A stretch of 64,000 bases of DNA from Nemertoderma westbladi (GCA_032718475.1 JAUCBJ010007214.1:1-64000); one strand, 5' to 3'; counted from the first letter of the stretch, positions 38,770 through 49,149 are shown. Made by a program: numbers and translations. The notes: generated by a model not told the origin, from the sequence alone.

Positions 38770-40272
38770 TCAAATCATATCGACGGCCCTAGTGCTGTAT
38801 TTATCCTCCTTTCCCTTCACTGTATCTCTTACTGCCATAGTCGTCGTAAATGAAGACGACTTGGCTCCCATGTTCTGTACTATCATCTTGTACGTCGGTA
38901 CAATCGACGGTTCTTCATCGCCGTTGTACCATAAGAAGCGTTGGCTATCGCTATCTTCTTCCGTTATACGGACTTGGTTGAACATGCCCTCTATATCACA
39001 GGTGAAGGCGTGTTTCCCATTCCTGAATCTAAGTAGGACCTCGATCCCCGAGTTGTAGATATTGGGACCCTCCCGCAGATAGTCGTTTAGGCATTTTCCG
39101 TTAGTCTTGGCCGATGCGTCAACTACCATCCGCAGTTTACCTTTCTTCGGATCTAAAGCCACGTGGAGTGGCAGGTAATATGTCCTGTCCGTATTTGGTT
39201 CGTCGACCGGCAACTCCACGGCCCATCCTTTCTCGACGTACTTCTTAATCGTTCTGTGGATGTACTCATTCTTCTTGGGGCTCCGTTTTAGTGTCTGCTT
39301 CAGCTTGCGGAGCCTCGTGAGTACCATCCCTCTATTATCGGGCAGTGGTAGCTTCGGTAGCTTCCATACCATTCCTATGGTGTACCGCCCCTCGTCGCAT
39401 TTCATAGACTCCTCTACGCTCTGTTGAGCCTGTTTGTCTTCCACCGAGGTCCCGACCCCGGTCTCCTTTAATCCTTCAAAATCCTGTCTGAGCAGTCTTT
39501 TAAGCTGCTCCTCTGCTCTCTCATCACTCATTTCCTGCATAGTTCCCGCGAACATGCATCCTGATGTCTCCGACATCCTAAATGGTATCTTGCTCTTGAT
39601 TGGGCCGCTCAGCGTCCACCCGAATGGTGTTAGTATTGCCACCTGGTCACACTGTCTGTCTTCGCCGAAGACCGTTTGCATTCTTTCGTGGGCTGTCGGG
39701 CAGTCCATTCCTACTATGATGGATACCTTCCTAACGTCCACCTCTGGGATTGAGAAGTCGATATCATCCAGAAATTTGTATTGTTCGACCTCGATGTTGG
39801 TTGGCCGTCTGGCATTGATGTTTATTGATTCTATCACTTGGATGTGGTCGATGGTCGCCCCGTAGTCACATCCTGGTGCCACCGCTGCAATTGCGCACCG
39901 TCCGGTTCTCATCTCCAGGATCTCATCTTTGCTAGAGATGGTTGTTACCGCCATTCTACTCGGCCTCGTTCTCAATCCTATCTCTTCGGCCACCCAATCC
40001 TCGATTAATGTGAAGGCAGCTCCACTATCAACCAGCATCAGTGTGGTTACTGATCGATTGCCTTCTCCAATCACTCGCACCGGTAGTACCCCAAGTAGCA
40101 CTGTTCCTCTCTTCTTCGCCCCTACTGTGCTCATTGCCATTGTTTGGCCTTTCCTTTGACCGAACTTGACTGGCGTCTCCTTGCATTGCCTAGCTCTATG
40201 TCCACTCATCACACATCGCGAGCAGATCTCATTTCTCGCCGCATATTCTACCTGATCTTCTCTGGGTAGCAC
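38770..40272 (-). CDS. Element C zinc knuckle-protease-RT N-terminal part (500 aa open)
   Basis: About residues 17-30: CCHC knuckle (CSRCVMSGHRARQC). About 75-215: retropepsin-like protease of the DUF1758 type, catalytic LMLVDSGAAFT. About 345-500: RT fingers and palm with RMVVDASAK and FTCDIEGMFNQVRI (first catalytic Asp). It ends in TGA four codons before YVDD. The knuckle region duplicates the end of the preceding gag ORF. Confidence 0.88.
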   Translation of the reverse strand: MLPREDQVEYAARNEICSRCVMSGHRARQCKETPVKFGQRKGQTMAMSTVGAKKRGTVLLGVLPVRVIGEGNRSVTTLMLVDSGAAFTLIEDWVAEEIGLRTRPSRMAVTTISSKDEILEMRTGRCAIAAVAPGCDYGATIDHIQVIESININARRPTNIEVEQYKFLDDIDFSIPEVDVRKVSIIVGMDCPTAHERMQTVFGEDRQCDQVAILTPFGWTLSGPIKSKIPFRMSETSGCMFAGTMQEMSDERAEEQLKRLLRQDFEGLKETGVGTSVEDKQAQQSVEESMKCDEGRYTIGMVWKLPKLPLPDNRGMVLTRLRKLKQTLKRSPKKNEYIHRTIKKYVEKGWAVELPVDEPNTDRTYYLPLHVALDPKKGKLRMVVDASAKTNGKCLNDYLREGPNIYNSGIEVLLRFRNGKHAFTCDIEGMFNQVRITEEDSDSQRFLWYNGDEEPSIVPTYKMIVQNMGAKSSSFTTTMAVRDTVKGKEDKYSTRAVDMI

Positions 40273-40540
40273 TTGCTATCCTATAGTTTGGCATTAACCG
40301 TTCTAGCAGTTGTTCCTACTATTGTTATTTTAGACAAGGCGTGCTTCGAGGGACACTATCCTCTTTTCTTTGCCCCTACGGTGCTCGTTGCCATCGTCTG
40401 CCCTTTGCCCTGACCGAACTTAATTGGCGTTTCTTCGCATTGGTCGGCTCTGTGTCCACCCATCACACATCGAGAACAAATTTCATATCTCCTCGCGTAT
40501 TCTACCTGATCTTCCCTGGGTAGCGCTCGCCAGTACCTGC
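40105..40540. repeat. Duplicated knuckle-coding segment in C (two diverged ~175-bp copies)
   Basis: 40105-40282 and 40359-40540 both encode LPREDQVEYA..., EICSRCVM-GHRA-QC, then KFGQ-KGQTMA-STVGAKK. The copies differ at many positions. The first ORF ends in a stop after its copy (KKRG) and the second copy continues into protease. This looks like a join between two related elements, or an old tandem duplication. Confidence 0.8.
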
Positions 40541-41639
40541 AGTTCATGGTTTGATGAAGCGCATTTGTATGTAGCTGGCATTTGCTCTTTGGGTTGTAGC
40601 CGTCCTTATACAGTGCATTGCGTATCGCAGCTGCGTTTGTACCAAAGTCCCTACTATTCTTATTGTTTGGGTTCGGCCTACTGGACGTACTGGGGTTATA
40701 TTTATTTGTGTTGTTATTGTTCCCCTGTCCGTTCCATGGTGTGGTCTTACCTTCGGCTACCTGTGGACTTGCAGTCCCCTGCGTCGCTGCGTATGGCAAT
40801 GAGTGCCTGAGCTTTGGTAATGCGTTTGACGTGTTGTGCTCTGGCCTCGGTCTATGGTAATCCGTCTTCGGTCCCTTTCCCAGGCTATCTTCGCTATAGA
40901 CTGGGTCGGTTATTAGTTCAGCTTCGTAGTTTAAGAAACTTGACATTTCCTCCAGACCCGGTTCCGCACCCTTCCTATCTCGAGTGGAGAAAGCGATTTT
41001 CCTCCACTTGTTGCGCAGCCAGATCGGTAGTGCCTGCGCTATCGTGGTGATGTTGTTGGACGCGTTGAGCTCGTATGGCGCGTCTAGCGTCTTTAGTACG
41101 ATTAGCGCCTTTTCGACTTTGTTAGCGAACGTCTTAATGCTAACGGGGTTATCCTGCAGGCCACCCGAAGTTATGCCTCTCAGGGTTTGCCTGATGATCT
41201 TGGCCGGGTGCCCGTATTCCCTGTCCAGTGCCCGCCATGCCGTCGTGAAGCCGCCCTCTATGCCCTGGTATTGCCTCACGATGTCGTATGCTGGGCCTCC
41301 TGTGTATACTTGCAGATATTTTAGGCACTCCGCCTGCGTCAAGTTCTTTGTTAGTATTTCGTTACTATACATACGCCGAAACTGGAGATACTCCTCCGGC
41401 CTACTCCCATCGAATTTGAATGGTTCCATGGGTGGTAACTCGATCCTCGTTTTTAACGCATCGATCAACGTGGCCATCCCCATCGCCTGCGCTTCCAATG
41501 GGTTCGATGGATGTTGTATAGTTTCTCCCGCTGGGTGTGTTCCGTCCGTCCTGCTTTCTGCCTTCCTTTGGCTTGGGTATATCATTGGGGGTAGCGGCCC
41601 CCTCCATATTTCTGTGTCGCATGATCTATTTTCATCCAA
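40356..41639 (-). CDS. Element C gag core with zinc knuckle (427 aa open)
   Basis: About residues 50-250: BEL/Pao gag core of the DUF1759 type (ELPPMEPFKFDGSRPEEYLQF ... FLNYEAELI). About 250-345: polar Asn/Pro/Ser-rich linker. About 355-410: Cys/His region CQLHTNALHQTMNC and knuckle CSRCVMGGHRADQC. It forms the RNA-packaging shell protein. The frame opens at a non-ATG codon, and coding potential continues upstream across a poly(G) tract into other ORFs. Confidence 0.88.
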   Translation of the reverse strand: MDENRSCDTEIWRGPLPPMIYPSQRKAESRTDGTHPAGETIQHPSNPLEAQAMGMATLIDALKTRIELPPMEPFKFDGSRPEEYLQFRRMYSNEILTKNLTQAECLKYLQVYTGGPAYDIVRQYQGIEGGFTTAWRALDREYGHPAKIIRQTLRGITSGGLQDNPVSIKTFANKVEKALIVLKTLDAPYELNASNNITTIAQALPIWLRNKWRKIAFSTRDRKGAEPGLEEMSSFLNYEAELITDPVYSEDSLGKGPKTDYHRPRPEHNTSNALPKLRHSLPYAATQGTASPQVAEGKTTPWNGQGNNNNTNKYNPSTSSRPNPNNKNSRDFGTNAAAIRNALYKDGYNPKSKCQLHTNALHQTMNCRYWRALPREDQVEYARRYEICSRCVMGGHRADQCEETPIKFGQGKGQTMATSTVGAKKRG

Positions 41640-41697
41640 CGGTCTCGTTGATCTTGCTCCTATCGGGGTATATTGTTGATATTGTGATGGGGGAATG

Positions 41698-42549
41698 TCA
41701 CCCTGCCCCCCCCCCCACCGGTATGTTTGGTACTGGGGTTGATGTTAATATATTGGGGCCCATCCACCTATCCGCAATAAATCCCCCCTCCCCTGGGTAT
41801 ATGTTATGTCCTTGCATGCTGTAGTCATACTGCTGTACTGGTACCGGTATAGGCCTATCATCTTCTGGCCTACCTGCCGGTATGTACTCTGTGACTTCCG
41901 GGTTTAATCCCGTCGACCGCGCTATCCTATCGCCTACACGATTCCTGTCAGCATGGCCTATGGTATGTGCAGTAAGGCCTACAGTATGTCCTACAGTCTG
42001 TATGTGTCGCTCGGGATCGAAGTTTATTCTTCTCGAATAATCCTCCCCGCGGCTACCGTATTCTCGATCGGTAGGTATATCCCGTCGGAAAGTTTCTCTT
42101 CGACCCCCTCTACTGCTCTCGTCTTCGTACCGGTACATCGTGTACCCCTCTCTCGACGCGTGATGCGCCTCGTCAGGTCGCGTCTCTCCAGGACGACGGC
42201 AATCTCCCGAAGTTCGACCCCACCAACACTCTCTTTCCATCTCGACTACCAACGGCTCGCTATCCGTCCTCGCTCTCCTGTCGTTCGCGGCGATACTTCT
42301 CCTGCTGTCTTCTCTTCTTCTCCTTTCAGTGCAGTATTCCGGCTCGTGAGATCTCTCGTCGACCTCCCGGTTAAACCCCACTGTTCTTCTTCCCTCTTCT
42401 GATCGGGCTCGACGCTTCGTCCGCCCTCTCGTGACGTCAATCTGCCTCTCTCTGCTCGATCGCACGCTGCTGGGGATACTCGCAATCCCCCTATCACTCT
42501 CCGTCGCCGGGAGTTGCGGTTTACCTATTTCGGCCCGCGCATTATCCAC
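41698..42549 (-). CDS. Element C gag-region ORF, Arg/Asp/Glu-rich (283 aa open)
   Basis: Highly charged and disordered-looking in its first two thirds (many R, E, D), then Pro/Gly-rich, ending at an 11-bp poly(G) run (sense strand). No known domain. It overlaps the upstream ORF by 8 bp in another frame and is followed by the gag core. It may be part of one ancestral gag polyprotein split by frameshifts. Confidence 0.5.
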   Translation of the reverse strand: MDNARAEIGKPQLPATESDRGIASIPSSVRSSRERQIDVTRGRTKRRARSEEGRRTVGFNREVDERSHEPEYCTERRRREDSRRSIAANDRRARTDSEPLVVEMERECWWGRTSGDCRRPGETRPDEAHHASREGYTMYRYEDESSRGGRRETFRRDIPTDREYGSRGEDYSRRINFDPERHIQTVGHTVGLTAHTIGHADRNRVGDRIARSTGLNPEVTEYIPAGRPEDDRPIPVPVQQYDYSMQGHNIYPGEGGFIADRWMGPNILTSTPVPNIPVGGGAG

Positions 42550-43498
42550 CGACGCCTGTGGGACACTCTCTGCCCCCCCCTCTCGCCACTAACTTCTCGC
42601 TGTGGGGCTCTTGTAGCCCCCCCCCCCCCCCCCCCCGCTCGCCACATATCACACCACTACCTCTTACTTCTCTTCTACACCCCTCTCCAGTCAACACAAT
42701 GTTTCTACTGCGGCTGGGTTCGCTTACCCCTGCCTCTCTCCCCACTACTACTTGGCCTATCGGGCCTACTCCGGGTTGGCTCAACCCCGCCACCCCCTGC
42801 CTACTAACTACGTGGCCTACCAGGCCGCCGTTGGCTCGACTCAACCCCGCCACCTCCTGCCTACTAACTACATGGCCTACCAGGCCGCTGTCGGGTCGAC
42901 TCAGCCCCGCCACTTCCTGCCTACTAACTACATGGCCTACCTGGCCGCCACCTGTCGGGTTATACACTTCCGACGCGTTCACGTTAATAGCACCTATATT
43001 AGAAACGGAATTATTTTGTTCGTTTGAAATAAAATCATTTGAATTATTTTGCGCGACTACACTATTTGAATTATTTTGTAAATTCGGGTTTGGATCATTA
43101 TTTAAATTATTTGAGTTATTATTATTTTCTAAATTTAAATTACTATTCGGGTTATTTTGCACGTTTAAATTGAAATTATTATTTAGGTTATTTGTATTTA
43201 AATTTAAATTACTACTACTAGGTAAAGTATTTCCTGCAATAAAAGCTTGGTTAGGATCATCCAATACGGTACTATTAATATTAACGTCGTCTGCTGTAGT
43301 ATTATTATTACCCCCCCCCCCCCCCACCCGTACGGTCACACCAGTTACGGGTCTGTCGTGCGGTCCCTGTAAGTGGGGTATTAATAAATGTATCCACGGC
43401 CCTTGGCTCCTCGAAAATCTTCGAGTCAGCCTCGCCCTCTGACACCCCCACCCGCGCCAGTTCCAGTTCGCGCGTGCGCCTAATTTTGCACTATACAA
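42542..43498 (-). CDS. Element C gag-region ORF, Asn-rich with 20-residue repeats (318 aa open)
   Basis: Contains a long Asn/Leu-rich low-complexity stretch (LNLNTNNLNNNFNL-type), then three to four copies of a 20-residue repeat (GLVGHVVSRQEVAGLSR), encoded by a 60-bp tandem repeat at about 42730-42960. Two poly(G) runs encode Gly stretches. No enzymatic motif. It overlaps its neighbours by 8 bp at each end. Function unknown. Confidence 0.5.
   Translation of the reverse strand: MYSAKLGARANWNWRGWGCQRARLTRRFSRSQGPWIHLLIPHLQGPHDRPVTGVTVRVGGGGGNNNTTADDVNINSTVLDDPNQAFIAGNTLPSSSNLNLNTNNLNNNFNLNVQNNPNSNLNLENNNNSNNLNNDPNPNLQNNSNSVVAQNNSNDFISNEQNNSVSNIGAINVNASEVYNPTGGGQVGHVVSRQEVAGLSRPDSGLVGHVVSRQEVAGLSRANGGLVGHVVSRQGVAGLSQPGVGPIGQVVVGREAGVSEPSRSRNIVLTGEGCRREVRGSGVICGERGGGGGGLQEPHSEKLVARGGGRECPTGVGG
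42617..42636. repeat. Poly(C) tract, 20 bp, inside a coding frame
   Basis: On the sense strand of C it encodes a Gly run; any length change shifts the frame. Confidence 0.9.
42730..42960. repeat. 60-bp coding minisatellite
   Basis: About 3.5 copies of a 60-bp unit (CTACTAACTACATGGCCTAC...). Unit length is a multiple of three, so the protein frame is kept. Confidence 0.85.
43311..43325. repeat. Poly(C) tract, 15 bp, inside a coding frame
   Basis: Sense strand of C encodes RVGGGGG at this place. Slippage would alter the frame. Confidence 0.9.
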
Positions 43499-44399
43499 GC
43501 TCGCTTAGGTGTTTTTCCAACTCTTTTCGCTCACGCTCGTCTCTTGCCATTCTCTCCCGACCCTCCCGTGCGTTCTGGTCGGCCAATTCCGCCTCTCTCC
43601 TAGCTCCCTCCCTTCGTCTCGCCTCACGCTCTTTGCGTTTACTTTCCTCCCTCGCCTCACGCTCCCTACGTTCACTCTGCTCTCTCGCCTCATACTCTTC
43701 TTGTTCCTTCCTCCCTATTTCCTCACACTCCCTAAGGCTTTTCGCGGCCCTTTCGGCCCTCTCTCCGGTTTCTCTAATCAGTTCCATTTCCCTCTCTAGT
43801 AGCATTCTCCTCTCCTCTAACCGTCTCTCTACTTCTCTCTGACTTTGCGCTATCAGATCGAGATGGTACGTCGCATTTATCTCTCTCACCCGTCTTTCTT
43901 TTACGGAGGATGTAGCAGACTTATCGGTTGCGACAGATTCCTTCCGCCTTCCTGACCTACTAACTTTCCCCCTCCTCCCAGAACTTCCTCCGACCAACGA
44001 GACCGAATCCTCGGGGTTAACCTCGGATTCGCCCTCGTCAGGTCTCCTCCAACCCACTAATTGTATAACCTGGGCATCGACTAAGTATGGCCCTATGTAC
44101 ACTGCACTAGGTTGCATACCCCCACACCGCCATAAATCACACAGTTCCTCGGCAACCCCTCTCGCTCTCTCTTTGGCCAGTTCTCTCTGCCCGAAGCGCA
44201 TTAGATAACTAAAATGTCTATCCGACTCACCTAGTCCTGTTGTCAACTTTACCTCATCTATCTTCGCCCCCTCCTTGGCCTCCTTAAGTAGCTTCCGGGT
44301 CGCGTTGTAGGCCCGTCGAAGTCGATCAGAAACCCCGACGTCCTCGTCGCCGACCTCTCCTCCGTCTCTCCGGGTCCGACGTCGTACCGGCGGCCCCAC
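43491..44399 (-). CDS. Element C gag-region ORF, coiled coil (302 aa open)
   Basis: Residues 1-150 are mixed. From about 165 to the end there is a very long Glu/Arg-rich helix (QREVERRLEERRMLLEREME...) typical of a coiled coil. A gag N-terminal coiled coil also exists in element A, though of Ala-rich sequence. Probably a multimerisation region. Confidence 0.6.
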   Translation of the reverse strand: MGPPVRRRTRRDGGEVGDEDVGVSDRLRRAYNATRKLLKEAKEGAKIDEVKLTTGLGESDRHFSYLMRFGQRELAKERARGVAEELCDLWRCGGMQPSAVYIGPYLVDAQVIQLVGWRRPDEGESEVNPEDSVSLVGGSSGRRGKVSRSGRRKESVATDKSATSSVKERRVREINATYHLDLIAQSQREVERRLEERRMLLEREMELIRETGERAERAAKSLRECEEIGRKEQEEYEAREQSERREREAREESKRKEREARRREGARREAELADQNAREGRERMARDERERKELEKHLSELV

Positions 44400-44608
44400 C
44401 GTCGCCGTTCCGGTGGGCTGTCGGCCTGTGGCTGGCCGGCGACATTGGTACGTCGACCAATGTGTGTCGACTCGTCTCTTTCTCCTTCCATCTCGCTCTC
44501 TCCTTCTCTCAACTCGACTTCCGGCTCCAGACGGCCCCCCTCATCTTGAACTGCCGGATGACCCGTTACTGATGGGTCCGGCGTCGTAGGCCTATACCGT
44601 CTGGGCAC
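44258..44608 (-). CDS. Element C first ORF after the 5' LTR (116 aa open)
   Basis: Arg/Pro/Glu-rich and disordered-looking. It starts 92 bp after the LTR and overlaps the coiled-coil ORF by ~140 bp in another frame. No recognised domain; may be the frameshifted N-terminus of gag. Confidence 0.4.
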   Translation of the reverse strand: MPRRYRPTTPDPSVTGHPAVQDEGGRLEPEVELREGESEMEGERDESTHIGRRTNVAGQPQADSPPERRRWGRRYDVGPGETEERSATRTSGFLIDFDGPTTRPGSYLRRPRRGRR

Positions 44609-44700
44609 GAATCGTTAGTTCTTCGTCCGGGGTCCGCGTTGGCGTAGCGTCACTCATCTCTCGCTTTAGGTCGGTTGCTGACAGAGTCTACTTCTATTAC
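44609..44700 (-). other. Short leader of C; no classical TGG primer-binding site seen
   Basis: Sense strand after the LTR reads GTAATAGAAGTAGACTCTG. It does not begin with TGG, which would pair with a tRNA CCA end. The primer may be an internal tRNA part or lie a few bases in. Confidence 0.4.
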
Positions 44701-45259
44701 TGTGACGGGATCTAAGAAGGATCCCGGTTTATCCGCGGTTATTGTATTTACGCGTCCCCGCCATGTGTGTGTGAAAAGAGTCTGGGAATTCTGACGTTAT
44801 TGATCCTCCGATATGTATAATGCGATAGATAGTATAAAATGGATATAGTATAAAATGGTTGAAACCCAAATGATGTAATACAGTAGTGTACAGGTAAATG
44901 GTGGTAGGCGAGGATGGTAATAGAAGTCTCCGCTCTACCCTAGCTAACCGACTAACATAAATGAGATAACTGAACTGAATACTGATACCTAATAATATAT
45001 ATTGCACGGTTTGGCCATTGTTACAGTACCTAGCCGGTGCCTTCCTCCCATTGGCTAATATCCCTGTTGGCGCCCTTTGGAGTGTTTCCCCTCACTCCTG
45101 CTATTTTCTCTCGGTCAGGGGTATGGCCCCTGACCCCTATAATGTGTTTCTCCTTCCCACTCTGTTGGGGTGGCACGAGGTTGGGTAATTAACCTCGTGC
45201 TCCCAATATTGCTTAACGGATTACTTTGTGGGGTGTTAGCGGAATTGAATAAGCTAACA
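44701..45259 (-). repeat. 5' LTR of element C
   Basis: 559 bp, direct repeat of 23330-23890, same TG...CA ends. Confidence 0.92.
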
Positions 45260-45345
45260 TTTTGTCTATTGTTCTGGTAAGAACAATAATAGATTTTAGT
45301 TTCTTTATTGCACCGTAGGCAATAAAATCGAATGTACCGGTCGGA
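45260..45345. repeat. ~69-bp minisatellite in the leader of B, right part
   Basis: Begins with the right target duplication of C (TTTTG) and continues the array interrupted at 23329. Confidence 0.75.
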
Positions 45346-47054
45346 CGGTGAACTGTAGGCCTAACTACCCGAACCGGTACTTACAGGTATCAGTATTATT
45401 TCGATTGTGAAATATTGTATATTGTAGGCTGTTAGGGGATAAGGGATTGATCACCCCTTATTCCTTTGTATGGTTTACTTATTTCTGTCAGTTTTATTTA
45501 TCTGTAAGTGTAATATTGAGCAGAAGGCGTGTAAGCCTGCTCAGATTGTACAAATAATTTGTAGGCCGGATTGTTGTCTAGCTGTTGTTAGGTCTGAAGC
45601 GATTGCAGTATGTGTGGAGTGTCTGTCCGATAAAGTACTAGTTAGGAAGGTGGGGGCATCCAGTGTTGTAAGGTAAATCCCCCCCGAAAGAATAAGTCGT
45701 ACTACTCGGTTAGAACGCCTACTAACTAACCATTTCGGAGTCTGCATATACTGTAGTTTATTTAGGCTTGACAGTAGTCTGCCAGCATTTGGTCTGTGTT
45801 TTGTTTGTATAGTCTGCACGGGTAGTGCAATATTTATTAGTCAGAGTCTATGCGAGTATTCGCAACCACCAACTCCCCAAGTTTATTCCTACAGTAATTG
45901 TGCTTGTTATACATACCGTTATAGTTGAATTAACCCCGGTACTACATCAGGGCTGCTTAGCATAGGTAAAGACTGGTGATTTTGTGCTCCGGTCACTCCA
46001 GCAGATACCGTAGTTCTTTTGACTGTTCAAGTATATTTAACTGCTGGTTATTTGTTGTATAAGTACTTGTACCTAATTTAGGGTTTAGTGTACAGTGCTT
46101 TCCGAAAGTAATTTGGTGTGTAGGCAGTATATTTGTGTTGTAAAGTGGTTAATAGGCACGTTAGCTCTGGTTGGCTGCGGTAATTAACTTCTAGGTAAGG
46201 ACACTCCGGGTACATAACGTAGTACTTATAGAGCTAAGACTATAAGTCGTCAGACGGTGGTATTTCCTTATCTGGACAACGCAATTTACTTACTACTGCT
46301 TTATTGTTTTCAAATACCGTAGATTCCTGTCAGTTTGTAAGAACCAGAAATTCTAACTCCTTGTTAGGCTGGTTTGTAGATTTCTTGTAAAATTACCCTA
46401 AAAAATTGTATGTGTAACTTTTTAGTGTTTATTTAGAGATTGTAATCTCAAACTGTAATTGTAAGTAATTTGTAGTGATAAGTAACTTAGTAAAGTAGAA
46501 TTATTCGTTTTAGTATCCAACAAGTAGCACTCCACTGAGAGCGTTCAGCTTCTGTGTAGTGACTCCTTACCCAGAAATAATAACATTTATTTCAAATATT
46601 GTCAAAAACCCATTGTACGGGTATATATATATATTATAAATCAACTCAACCGATTTATAAAATAGTAGGCCTGTTATACATCAATTAGGTCTTAATATCA
46701 GTTGGACTACTGCTTAATAACAGTAACAAGTAAAAGGGAAATAACCCTTAAAATTCAGAAATTCAGTTATTATAAAATAATTTACATTACCGGTATTTAC
46801 GGTAGGCTTATTATATATATTTATATGAATTTAGGCTGAAATTATATACCAGTATTCTGTGACTAAACCTAGTCTGTAATAATACTTATATATATACTAT
46901 AAGTGTATACCGGTATTTTAATATATTATATATATATCACATTACACTGAGTAACGGTATCGGTAATTAATCACTAGGCTTACAGTTGATACTGAATTAC
47001 TAGACTTACTTTAACTGTCGTTATAGTAGTAGGCATTCAACTGTAATATAAATC
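45346..47054 (+). other. Leader of element B
   Basis: Noncoding. From about 45470 it is the inverse of the A leader, but lacks the LINE-like insertion found there, so it gives the empty site. No RNA gene recognised. Confidence 0.75.
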
Positions 47055-47427
47055 ATGGCTGACACAAAACAAACACTGTCAGATAGTCTCCTAGGAAGAA
47101 CAGTCTGTGACTCAGATAGGAGTATAGAAAATCTGAGTCCAAGTCCCCTCCTACTGTAAGAAAGGTCATCCCTACAGTAGTAGTATCAGACCCTAGGCTA
47201 GTAAAGCACCATAGGTCTATCATAGGCACTAGGGCTCAAGTCAAGCGGGACCAAGAGGCAGCTGTTAAACAGCAGCAGCACCCTAACCGGGAACTTATTT
47301 CTCAGCGGCCCGATAACTCCAGTAGTTCAGACACTGTAGAGTTGACACCCGAAATCGGAGCAAGGATGGCAGAAGCAGTTTATCCGGATCCACTTCTAAT
47401 TCTTCTGGGGCCGTACTCACTAGAGTA
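47055..47427 (+). pseudogene. Leader ORF(s) of B upstream of gag
   Basis: A 34-codon frame from ATG 47055 (MADTKQTLSDSLLG) ends in TAA. A second frame, the counterpart of A 16113-15799, then runs to SLEY and a TGA overlapping the gag start. The first may be the true N-terminus separated by a frameshift. Confidence 0.45.
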
Positions 47428-49140
47428 TTGATCGCTGTGGAAGAACATCAAATCGATTGGGCGAGAAGTAAGCGATCGACCAGGGACAGTTATGCGGGAT
47501 ACACGATGGAGGAACTGAAGTCTATTGTCGAGACGCAATGGAACTTCCCCAGACCCGGACTCCCGTTTAACTTATCAGAAGCTGCCTGGGAGGACTTATA
47601 CAGGATGGGAGTAGTAAAGGACACTCGAGATCTAGCTGTGTGGAAGAGGTTGGTAGCAGGATATGTCCAGGGATTCTTCAGCTCTTTGGAGCGATTAGAG
47701 GAACACCTGTTTCAACAACATCAAGGGCCTCAAGAGCAGGGAGAGCTGCTTTATCAAGTGCGAGAACGAATTTTACGGATCAGACTAATCCTTTCGGCCT
47801 TTGAGGAAGCCTCGAAGAGAAGCCAAGACACGTCGTTGCAAGTGACTGTAAAGACTTGGTTCCAACGGGTGAGTCTTAAAGTCCAGGGAACGACACAATG
47901 GAAAGCTCAGCTAACCGAGCGCATGACCCACGGAGAATCAACAGATGCTACCTTTTTTCAGGTGGAAGGCGAAGTTACATCCGAGAAACCTCAGAAGAAG
48001 GATGCTATTGACATCTATCTGTCGGACTATCAACGATTTATAGGTGACAAAGAGTTAAGGAGACGGCTAGCTGGACTTCACCCTAATAGTGAGGGAGCCA
48101 AATTTGTGTTGGACTCGTTAGATGCGGAAATATTAGCCGCGGAGCAGGCTAAATTTGATGAAAGTGTCCTCATGGCAATGGATCAAGAAGAACAATTAAA
48201 GAAACGGCAAATAGAAGACCGAAGGTCAGCGGCAGCGGCAGAATCTGAGAGGAAGGCGTCAGCTGCAGAGGCTGAAAGAAAAGCGGCAGCAGCAGCAGCA
48301 GCAGCAGAATCTGAGAGGAAGGCATTAGCTGCAGAGGCTGAAAGAAAGGCGGCAGTGGCAGAAGCAGAACTGAAGGCGTCTGAAGCGACTACCCAACTAG
48401 AACTGGAGAACCTTCAGGCGAAACAAGATTACTTGAAGAAACAGAGAACAGCTACTCAGATACAGCTGCTAAGTCGATCTACTCCCAGGAGACAGGGATT
48501 TACATCCTCTGATGAAGGCGATACAACAAATCCTGAAGGTAGAGGAAATAAATCTCGTTCAAGAGGACGTAGAAGAGCGCCACACCGTCAGAAGTTACCT
48601 AATTTACCTCCGCGGTGAGAAGGCAACTGGCTAGTGTAGACTTAGGTAATCCTGAACCCACAGACCAAATTATTAGAGTAGAAAGACTCCATACTATAGT
48701 AGATGAGCCTGAAATAATTAGGCCTGTTCTCAAAGCAACTCCCTCTGTGATAGAGACACCTGTACTTCCAAAACCTAACTCTAAATTCCCTTTGCACAGT
48801 ACTAAACTACCTGTGCCCAGTTGAACAGCCCCTGAATCACTCCCGGTCCTGGACGCCGAGCAAGACATAAACGATTTGTCGCCCGTCGTCCTTACTCGTC
48901 AACCCGCTACTATGTTGGCGGCTCCCGCTTCGGCGGTGGATTGGGTAGACGAGGGACGGCGGGGGATGAATCTCCTGCTCAGGCAGCTGGAAGACCATAA
49001 TCAAAGGTCTTTTCAGCAGGTCTGAGAATTGGAAGGGACTGTTCAGCAGTTAAAGGGAACAGTAAGAGAGAGTAGGTTAGAGTTGCAAGAAGTGCAGCAG
49101 AGTATTGCTTTAGAGCGAGATAAATTAGTAATTATGATAA
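47428..49140 (+). pseudogene. Element B gag N-terminal half, first copy
   Basis: Open for 396 codons to 48616 (first in-frame ATG at 47506), then broken by a frameshift at LPPR and further stops to about 49140. Same helical N-terminus and Ala-rich coiled coil as A gag, but its Ala repeats are arranged differently (AAESERKA / AAEAERKA repeats at about 265-325). Confidence 0.8.
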
Positions 49141-49149
49141 ATTAGTGAG

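Noticed and set aside
42558-43442. 294-codon plus-strand ORF in C
   Set aside because: Antisense of the Asn-rich gag-region ORF; composition mirrors it and has no motif of its own.
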